DNA of 24,906 bases from a virus. Below are positions 6,394 through 11,773 of this stretch, piece by piece (position 1 is the stretch's first letter; each line of letters opens with the position of its first letter). Under the pieces are notes generated by a model that was not told the DNA's origin, did no database searches, and was given only the letters and a program-made list of their open reading frames with translations. The DNA lies in the IMG/VR virus record IMGVR_UViG_3300033571_008596, positions 1 to 24,906 of that record; one strand, given 5' to 3'. The translations under genes and the position numbers were made by a program.

Positions 6394-6683
6394 ACAATGA
6401 TACACAATGTACACAATCCATTGTTTACAAAGAAACCCTTATTATATATGGTCAAACCATGATTATACACAATGTAAACAATAATAAACCTATTTAATTA
6501 GATAGGGATAAATATAGAGAAATAATACATATATTTTTCTTATATATCACGTTATAGTGTTATAGGAAACCTTGTTTCTATTGTGTCATTGTGTACAGAA
6601 TGTAATTTTTGATGTGTAAAACCTTGATATTGAATTGATTAAGATGTACACAATAAAAAATGATCCAAAAATCATTGTTTACA
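6388..6683 (+). other. Candidate replication origin: iteron-like boxes around an AT-rich core
   Basis: Seven exact copies of TGTA[AC]ACAAT lie here: + strand at 6389-6398, 6408-6417, 6473-6482 and 6645-6654; - strand at 6420-6429, 6588-6597 and 6674-6683. Near matches are at 6399-6408, 6464-6473 and 6580-6589. TTATACACA at 6463-6471 matches the DnaA box consensus TTATNCACA. The boxes flank an AT-rich stretch (about 6483-6575) suited to strand opening. TTGTAAACAATG (6388-6399) and CATTGTTTACAA (6419-6430) form a perfect 12-bp inverted repeat. Clustered boxes of both orientations plus an AT-rich core is the usual layout of a theta-type origin. A multi-site operator for a repressor is the main alternative. 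Confidence 0.6.
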
Positions 6684-6705
6684 TGATTTGGATTTAATAG
6701 ATTTG
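6675..6705 (+). promoter_or_regulatory. Candidate Bacteroidota-type promoter before the leader RNA
   Basis: TAGATTTG at 6698-6705 matches TAnnTTTG exactly, with TTGT at 6675-6678 placed 19 nt upstream as a possible -33 box. A transcript would start near 6712. The -33 region lies within the last origin box (6674-6683), so a protein bound there could block or modulate it. GATTTGGA also occurs twice (6685-6692 and 6700-6707). Confidence 0.42.
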
Positions 6706-6711
6706 GACATC

Positions 6712-6879
6712 TTTCTGATAATTTGAAACCCAGTTTGAGGACATAAAAGATCTTTGCTAGCCGGCAAGGTTGCTATGAGTATTGCGTGAGTCAAAAGGAG
6801 GTTCTTAACTGGGGTCTAATTAATCATTGCCTCCTAAAATACTCTAAGGCTTTAAGAGACCCAGCAATGGGTCTTTTTT
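6712..6879 (+). ncRNA. Candidate structured leader or small RNA upstream of the terminase genes
   Basis: Between a promoter candidate and a strong terminator lies a gene-free, locally GC-richer stretch with several complementary segments. CCCAGTT (6729-6735) pairs with AACTGGG (6807-6813). CTTTGC (6752-6757) pairs with GCAAGG (6764-6769) around a 6-nt loop. AGGAGG (6796-6801) pairs with CCTCCT (6830-6835), crossing the first helix as a pseudoknot would. CTGGGGTCT (6809-6817) can also pair with AGACCCAG (6857-6864), the 5' arm of the terminator, giving a possible antiterminator. This could be an attenuator for the late operon or a free RNA of about 170 nt. No known RNA class is recognised. Confidence 0.42.
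6857..6879 (+). terminator. Intrinsic terminator before the terminase operon
   Basis: AGACCC (6857-6862), loop AGCAAT, GGGTCT (6869-6874), then a run of T to 6879: a GC-rich six-pair stem that can extend by A-T and G-T pairs into the flanking bases. It separates the early region and leader from the late operon. Its 5' arm is also complementary to CTGGGGTCT at 6809-6817. Confidence 0.85.
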
Positions 6880-6908
6880 ATTGGCATTTTACTTTAAAAA
6901 ATTATTAT

Positions 6909-6916
6909 TAATTTTG
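6909..6916 (+). promoter_or_regulatory. Candidate -7 box for the terminase operon
   Basis: TAATTTTG matches TAnnTTTG exactly, lies 30 nt beyond the terminator and would start transcription near 6923, about 17 nt before the TerS ATG. No good TTTG is found at the expected upstream distance; TTGG at 6881-6884 is about 24 nt away. The call therefore rests on the -7 box and its placement. Confidence 0.4.
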
Positions 6917-6939
6917 GTCCAACATCAAAGGGATTGATT

Positions 6940-7395
6940 ATGACTTACTCAGAAAATGAAAAAGAAGCTATCTTCGAGGACATCCTCGATGAGATTATAG
7001 ACGGTAGAGCTATCAGGAATATTTTGAAAGATAAAGGAATGCCGAGGGCCTTATCCTTCTTTCAATGGTTGAAAGCAAGGCCAGAATGGCAAGAGCAATA
7101 CTCGTATGCGTGTGAACTTCGTCAGGAACTTCTATTTGAGAAGATGTTAGAGATTGCGGAGAACCCGGAAACAGGCGAAGAAATAACCATGGATCACAAT
7201 GGAACCAAAATCGTTCAGAAGGATATGATTCAGCATCGAAATTTAAAAGTTAATACTTTGAAATGGCAACTTGCTAAATTGAATCCTAAGAAATATGGCG
7301 ATAAGGTCGACCTTACAACGGATGGTGAAAAATTACCTAGCGATCAAAAAGTAACTTGGAACTTCATAGATGCCAAAAAACCAAAAGCTGAATAA
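6940..7395 (+). CDS. Terminase small subunit (TerS)
   Basis: This 151-aa protein starts at the ATG at 6940; an in-frame TTG six bases earlier is less likely. The first half is an HTH-like DNA-binding region, with IIDGRAIRNILKDKGMPRAL, then SFFQWLKARPEWQEQYSYAC. The second half carries NLKVNTLKWQLAKLNPKKYG, close to the Rx(I/V)xTxKWxxxKLxPKKYGDK hallmark of Sf6-type small terminases. TerS binds the packaging site as a ring and hands DNA to TerL. The stop overlaps the TerL start (TAATG), the usual TerS-TerL arrangement. The candidate leader RNA and terminator lie just upstream, where a pac or cos site would also be expected. Confidence 0.9.
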   Translation: MTYSENEKEAIFEDILDEIIDGRAIRNILKDKGMPRALSFFQWLKARPEWQEQYSYACELRQELLFEKMLEIAENPETGEEITMDHNGTKIVQKDMIQHRNLKVNTLKWQLAKLNPKKYGDKVDLTTDGEKLPSDQKVTWNFIDAKKPKAE

Positions 7396-8759
7396 TGAAC
7401 GTACTGATTGAATATCAACCTTTATACTTTGATGATTATTACCAAGCTGATTGTTGGGGCGGAAGAGCCGGGGCAAGATCTTACTCTTTAACTCAACACG
7501 CTTTATTTGGTTTGATCAACGATTCAAAATTCCGGGCATTCTTTTTAAGAGAAGTACATTCAACTATTTATTCGTCTATGTGGCAAGATCTTAAGGACCG
7601 GATATCTGAGTACGAAGAAATTCATGGAGTTGATCTAAGTAAGGTCATTGAAATCTCTGACAATAAGAATGGAGAGAATTATGCTAAGAACAAAAAGACT
7701 GGTGCAAGTATAACCACAAAGGGTTTCAGGATTTCATCAGGTAACCAAACGGCAAACTTAAAATCCTTGGCCGGTGCTACACATTTGTACATCGATGAAA
7801 CTGAGGAGGTGGCAGAATCAGAATTCAGAAAGTTAAAGTTATCCCTTAGAAAGAAGGATGTCCAAATTAAAATCCTGAGAGCTTTCAACCCTCCATTTGC
7901 TGGTCATTGGATTTGGAAAGATTATGATTTGACCAAGATCGAAACTGAGGAATTAATTCAATTGGTATATGAGTCCTCAGATCTTCCTTTGAAAGAGGTA
8001 AGGGAAATGGCTCTTAGGAACAATAAGACTTATTATAAAGCTGAAATAAAAAAGGGAAAGGAAAAATACATTTCCATCCAAACAAATGCCTTAAACAACT
8101 TCTCAAATCTGAACGATCAAATCTGGGAGGAATATAGATCTATCCTGAATGACGACTTCCACTATTACTGTGTGAACATCCTTGGACTTATTCCTAATGA
8201 AGAGGGAGACTTAGTTTATACTGATTTTGATGTGACTGTGAATGGAACTACTAGGAAAGCAAAACCTGGAGATGTCCTTCATATTGGGATGGACTTCAAT
8301 ATTACTAAGATGAGTGCTGTAGTCCATGTGGTGGAAGGATTAAATAAGTATGCTGTTGCCGAGTTTAGTAATTTGTTTGACACTTACCAAATGTGTGAAG
8401 CCATCAGATCCAAATTCCCTGGTCATAAAATAGTAATCTATCCGGATGCTTCAGGACAAAATAGGAACACCAGCGGACGTAGTGACGTTGACATTATCAA
8501 ATCATTTGGTTATTCGGTTAGAGTGCCTAATAAGAATGGTTATGTACGTGACAGAATCAATATGGTCAATACGGCATTCAGGAAAAAGAACTATTTTGTT
8601 AATCCTTTTGAATGTCCGGATTACACAACAGCTTTACAAAAGCTTAAGTTCAAAAATGGTGAGCCAGATAAATCTTCAGGATTAGATCACATTGTGGATG
8701 CTGGAGGATATTTCATAACCAACCAACCAAAAGTAATAACCGGCTCGTCGAGCCTTTAA
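7395..8759 (+). CDS. Terminase large subunit (TerL), packaging ATPase-nuclease
   Basis: A 454-aa protein of normal TerL length with both domains. ATPase: Walker A-like GGRAGARS (residues 22-29), Walker B HLYIDE (D134, E135) and a coupling motif near FNPP (residues 164-167). Nuclease (RNase H fold): acidic residues D300 in HIGMDFNITK, D351 in IYPDASG and D435 in DHIVDAGG. It translocates DNA into the prohead through the portal and cuts at the end of packaging. The Walker A is unusual: the common GGRGSGKS is replaced by a form with Arg instead of Lys. The gene is intact, and all other motifs are present, so it is probably active. It is most like the PBSX/Terminase_3 group. Confidence 0.93.
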   Translation: MNVLIEYQPLYFDDYYQADCWGGRAGARSYSLTQHALFGLINDSKFRAFFLREVHSTIYSSMWQDLKDRISEYEEIHGVDLSKVIEISDNKNGENYAKNKKTGASITTKGFRISSGNQTANLKSLAGATHLYIDETEEVAESEFRKLKLSLRKKDVQIKILRAFNPPFAGHWIWKDYDLTKIETEELIQLVYESSDLPLKEVREMALRNNKTYYKAEIKKGKEKYISIQTNALNNFSNLNDQIWEEYRSILNDDFHYYCVNILGLIPNEEGDLVYTDFDVTVNGTTRKAKPGDVLHIGMDFNITKMSAVVHVVEGLNKYAVAEFSNLFDTYQMCEAIRSKFPGHKIVIYPDASGQNRNTSGRSDVDIIKSFGYSVRVPNKNGYVRDRINMVNTAFRKKNYFVNPFECPDYTTALQKLKFKNGEPDKSSGLDHIVDAGGYFITNQPKVITGSSSL

Positions 8760-8769
8760 TTTAATAATC

Positions 8770-9150
8770 ATGAAAGCAAAGAAAGAAACAAAAGTAATTG
8801 AAATGGATCCAGTATTAACTAAGGACGAAGCTTACAAGGAATTGTATCTTCAAATCAGAACGGAATCAGAAAACACAATCAAACAACTTGACATCAAGGA
8901 AGGTCAATCCCTTACATCGAATGGGAAAGCTATTTTGATGATTCCTTTCCTGGACGAATTAGGATTGGACACATTGGAAAAAATCAGTGAGGAAGCTTCT
9001 AAGATGGCGAAGAAGGAATCAAACCTTCCAACAAGAGCTAGAGCAGTCATTGAAACATTGTGCATCACAATAGCATCTAGATACAACTATTTGTTAGCTA
9101 AGAAAAACGAATCGAATGAAACTCCTGAAGAAAATACTATCAAGGAATAA
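8770..9150 (+). CDS. Hypothetical virion or tail-assembly protein, 126 aa
   Basis: Begins MKAKKETKVIEMDPVLTKDE and is predicted mainly helical, with LGLDTLEKISEEASKMAKKE and TRARAVIETLCITIASRYNY, ending in a charged disordered tail. It lies 10 nt after TerL and overlaps the next gene by 35 nt in another frame. Its size, helicity and overlapping pair with the next ORF recall tail-assembly chaperones, but I see no slippery site and four genes separate the pair from the tape measure. The role therefore stays open; it is most likely structural or assembly-related from context. Confidence 0.62.
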   Translation: MKAKKETKVIEMDPVLTKDEAYKELYLQIRTESENTIKQLDIKEGQSLTSNGKAILMIPFLDELGLDTLEKISEEASKMAKKESNLPTRARAVIETLCITIASRYNYLLAKKNESNETPEENTIKE

Positions 9151-9724
9151 AAAGAGCAATCCCCTGAAAGGAACCTCGGACAAACTGAATAAACATTCAA
9201 CCGTCCGAGAGTTACTTTCTGCAAATGAGGATTTGACTCTATTAGTCGAACTGACCAAAAGCTCAAATATACTATTTGATACTGAATGGCCAAGTTTGAC
9301 TAAAATGGCGTTCCAAGATGTCCATGATTTATTGGAATACCAGAATAAAGGAGAACTATTTGAGATGGTTAAAATCATCACAGGAAAAAATATCGATGAA
9401 ATTTTAGAACTTGAATCCGGTTTTTTTATTAAGTTTGTGAAATGGATTGGAGAACAATGTAAAATAATAATTAACTTGTACGGAGTCCTTGGAGAAAAAG
9501 AAGAATTTGACGAGGAAGATGTAGCCTATCAAAATGCTGGATCTGAGAAATTAAATCGATACAAGGAAAAAATGATTTACTACTCCATTGACAAAAATCC
9601 TGTTAATTGGCCAGCAATGGAACGAGTACCTTTTGAGGTCATGTTCACAAAGCTTTTGATCGACAAGGATTTGGGTTCCATAAATAAAAAGTATGCTAAA
9701 CTAATGACTAAGAAAAATGGTTAA
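9116..9724 (+). CDS. Hypothetical late protein, 202 aa (possible tail-assembly factor)
   Basis: Starts at an ATG within the end of the preceding gene (35-nt overlap). The first 15 residues are very basic (MKLLKKILSRNKKSNPLKG). Residues about 65-110 hold FQDVHDLLEYQNKGELFEMV. A hydrophobic helix follows near residue 110 (FFIKFVKWIGEQCKIIINLY), which is borderline for a membrane span, and then an acidic linker (GEKEEFDEEDV). The C-terminal helical region (ERVPFEVMFTKLLIDKDLGS) suggests an assembly rather than a structural protein. It overlaps the next gene by 8 nt. The function is inferred only from its place between TerL and tail genes. Confidence 0.62.
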   Translation: MKLLKKILSRNKKSNPLKGTSDKLNKHSTVRELLSANEDLTLLVELTKSSNILFDTEWPSLTKMAFQDVHDLLEYQNKGELFEMVKIITGKNIDEILELESGFFIKFVKWIGEQCKIIINLYGVLGEKEEFDEEDVAYQNAGSEKLNRYKEKMIYYSIDKNPVNWPAMERVPFEVMFTKLLIDKDLGSINKKYAKLMTKKNG

Positions 9725-10205
9725 TATCTGGAAACAAATAACTGATAAACTGAATGAAGAAAACGAATGTGGTCTTTGTTTTGAATTCGTTGGAGCTGGG
9801 AGAGCGGATTACTTTAATAATCTGAAACCTCGAATCAATGATTCTGGAAGCTGTTGTGTTTACATAGGATTACTTAAATTCGGATCCAAAAAGAAATTCA
9901 TAGACAAAGGTCAAGGACTGATGGAAGAATATTCGGAAGACAGATTTGAATTAATAGCCGGAATCCCATCGAAGTTGGATATTCAATTTTACAATGAAAA
10001 TCCTGACCATGATGTTGAAGAGTCAAAATATATAAAGTACATCAAACCAATCATCGATTGTTTAGGAGATAACTATACTTTGCCTTGTTCTGAATTCCCT
10101 AACATGGAAATACAGGAATGGGGTTGGGACTTACTTTTAAACTTTCAGGATTTGAATATGGATGGAATAAAAATAAACGGAGTTTTTAGAAAGTATGTTG
10201 AGTGA
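9717..10205 (+). CDS. Probable tail or neck component, 162 aa
   Basis: Begins MVNIWKQITDKLNEENECGL. The protein mixes strands and helices, with CVYIGLLKFGSKKKFIDKGQ in the middle and WGWDLLLNFQDLNMDGIKIN near the C-terminus. It overlaps genes on both sides (8 and 11 nt) and directly precedes a gp10-like tail-completion candidate. In many siphoviruses this position is held by a tail terminator or minor tail protein, so that is the working guess. No diagnostic motif is visible. Six Cys in 162 residues is high for a phage virion protein. Confidence 0.55.
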   Translation: MVNIWKQITDKLNEENECGLCFEFVGAGRADYFNNLKPRINDSGSCCVYIGLLKFGSKKKFIDKGQGLMEEYSEDRFELIAGIPSKLDIQFYNENPDHDVEESKYIKYIKPIIDCLGDNYTLPCSEFPNMEIQEWGWDLLLNFQDLNMDGIKINGVFRKYVE

Positions 10206-10632
10206 TTCAGAAATAGAAAAAGTAATCAATGTAGTGATTCAAAAGGTGCTCTTTCCTAAATTCAGGGAATTGGGAATGGATGCTTCTGGAGAATGGCTCA
10301 GAACTACTCAAGCTGATAAGAATACCATCATAGGACCAGACTACACTAAATTCTTAGTCAATGGTCGTCCTCCAGGAAAAAGACCACCAATAGCTCCAAT
10401 TGAAAAATGGGTTGAAGCTAAATTGGGATTATCCGGAAAACAAGCAACATCTGCAGCCTTTGCCATTAGTACGGTTATGGCTGAGAAAGGAACTACCTGG
10501 CATCAAAAAGGAGGTTCTGATTTATTAGAAGTTTTAGAAAGTAAAGAAGTATACGATCTATTTGTAAAAACATACGCCTTAGAAGTTCAAGCCATAGTGT
10601 CTGAAAACTTTAGAAGGGCCTTAATTAGTTAA
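10195..10632 (+). CDS. Tail-completion/head-tail joining protein candidate (HK97 gp10-like motif), 145 aa
   Basis: The central segment YTKFLVNGRPPGKRPPIAPI then EKWVEAKLG carries the pattern Y..FL.NGR.PGK.PP...I..WV..K, which I associate with gp10-like tail-completion or head-tail joining proteins of siphoviruses, especially from Bacteroidota. A KGTTWHQKGGS turn and an amphipathic C-terminal helix follow. Such proteins bind the tail end or neck during assembly. The gene overlaps the upstream one by 11 nt and ends 4 nt before the next, within the tail block. The motif is clear; the precise role is inferred. Confidence 0.65.
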   Translation: MLSDSEIEKVINVVIQKVLFPKFRELGMDASGEWLRTTQADKNTIIGPDYTKFLVNGRPPGKRPPIAPIEKWVEAKLGLSGKQATSAAFAISTVMAEKGTTWHQKGGSDLLEVLESKEVYDLFVKTYALEVQAIVSENFRRALIS

Positions 10633-10636
10633 CATC

Positions 10637-11773
10637 ATGCCAATATTATTTGACACTCCGTTTGATGAAAGCATCATCCACCATATTGGAATCAACAATG
10701 TGGTTAGATATTACTCAGACAACACTGTTTCTCCGGTTACTTATTCAACTATTGAATTCTCTAACAACGGAGTTCCAAAGACTAAGACTATCTTTCCTGG
10801 TCCTATGGGGAAATTCTTTTATAATTTTAAGGAGATGATGCAACTTCTTATGGTTGTTAATAACTTCCAAGACAATATATCTTACACAACTCAGATAAAC
10901 AATTGGACTCCTCAATCATATAGAAGAGAATTCTTGAATATCAAGGTCTATTTTGAAGATGAAACTTTTGAGGAGGTTATCCTAGACTCAAGTTGGTTAG
11001 CTTGTTTCTTTCAATATTGGGATTACAAATTCAATTATTATCCGGATAGGGTTAAGAATCAAGCTTGGATATTGAAACCAAAAGCCCCTGGAGAAAATCC
11101 TAGAGTAAAATATTGGGTTGGTTATCCTTTTTCAATTGGATTTTATACAGGCTCTTACACTGGAACAACTGTAACAGGAAACATTGCAGGAGCTGGACCT
11201 ATCCAATATTTGGGTAATATGCAGCCTGGAACAAGGTTAGTGATTTCGGATGGATCTTTGGAATATATAAACTTATTACCAAAAGCAAATTCCCTGAAAT
11301 TTAATTTTTCAAACGGTTCTGGATTTAAAATAAACATAGATCGAATATCCTCTGATTGCTTAGATAAAAATAAAGTTTATTTAAAGTGGTTAAACTCTTA
11401 TGGGGATTTTGATTATTTCCTTTTTGATGTTCCGGATAGGATTAGAAATACAAAATCTTTGGGATCAATAGCTAATGATTTCAATAATTTCTTACAAACA
11501 TCTTCTCCAGAAGAACAAATAGGATTCGATGCGACCGATTCTTTTGACATATACGGAACTTTTTCCCCTGATGATATAATTTATATATCTGATTTGGTTA
11601 TAAGTCCTAAAATTTATCTATTCATCGGCGAACCTGGTCAAACAAGTTCCGATCAAGATTGGATGGGAATAAAATTAAAATCAACAAAGCTCCCTTTAAT
11701 GAATAGAAAGTCGAACAATGTTCAACATAAATTCACTATTGATATGCCTGAACTAAATACTAGAAAGCTATGA
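10637..11773 (+). CDS. Tail structural protein, possibly distal-tail related, 378 aa
   Basis: Begins MPILFDTPFDESIIHHIGIN. It is strand-rich and aromatic, with two notable segments: a Gly/Thr-rich loop (FYTGSYTGTTVTGNIAGAGP, near residue 175) and VYLKWLNSYGDFDYFLFD (near residue 250). The WLNxxGxxDYFxF motif recurs, as far as I recall, in tail proteins of Bacteroidota phages and resembles distal tail (Dit-like) domains. It has no signal peptide or membrane helix. The stop overlaps the 902-aa gene by 4 nt (ATGA), so the two products are probably made in step and assemble together at the tail tip. Confidence 0.6.
   Translation: MPILFDTPFDESIIHHIGINNVVRYYSDNTVSPVTYSTIEFSNNGVPKTKTIFPGPMGKFFYNFKEMMQLLMVVNNFQDNISYTTQINNWTPQSYRREFLNIKVYFEDETFEEVILDSSWLACFFQYWDYKFNYYPDRVKNQAWILKPKAPGENPRVKYWVGYPFSIGFYTGSYTGTTVTGNIAGAGPIQYLGNMQPGTRLVISDGSLEYINLLPKANSLKFNFSNGSGFKINIDRISSDCLDKNKVYLKWLNSYGDFDYFLFDVPDRIRNTKSLGSIANDFNNFLQTSSPEEQIGFDATDSFDIYGTFSPDDIIYISDLVISPKIYLFIGEPGQTSSDQDWMGIKLKSTKLPLMNRKSNNVQHKFTIDMPELNTRKL

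Noticed and set aside
6388-6683. CRISPR-like array
   Set aside because: The repeated 10-mers occur in both orientations with irregular spacing and no constant repeat-spacer unit.
6752-6785. cos or pac site at the GC-rich TTGC/GCAA cluster just before TerS
   Set aside because: The place is suitable, but nothing in the sequence alone shows a cut site; read-end data would be needed. The pairing is better explained as part of a folded leader.
6735-6840. tRNA gene in the gene-free region
   Set aside because: A GGTTC occurs at 6800-6804, but the GGTTCGAnnCC T-arm, a matching acceptor stem and an anticodon arm cannot be found.
8770-9724. Programmed frameshift between the overlapping genes, as in G/GT tail-assembly chaperones
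   Set aside because: The second frame is +1 (or -2) relative to the first and opens only at 9098. The A-run at 9103-9107 is one base short of an A-AAA-AAC slip site, and a -1 shift would land in the wrong frame. The second gene also has its own ATG, and the pair is not next to the tape measure.
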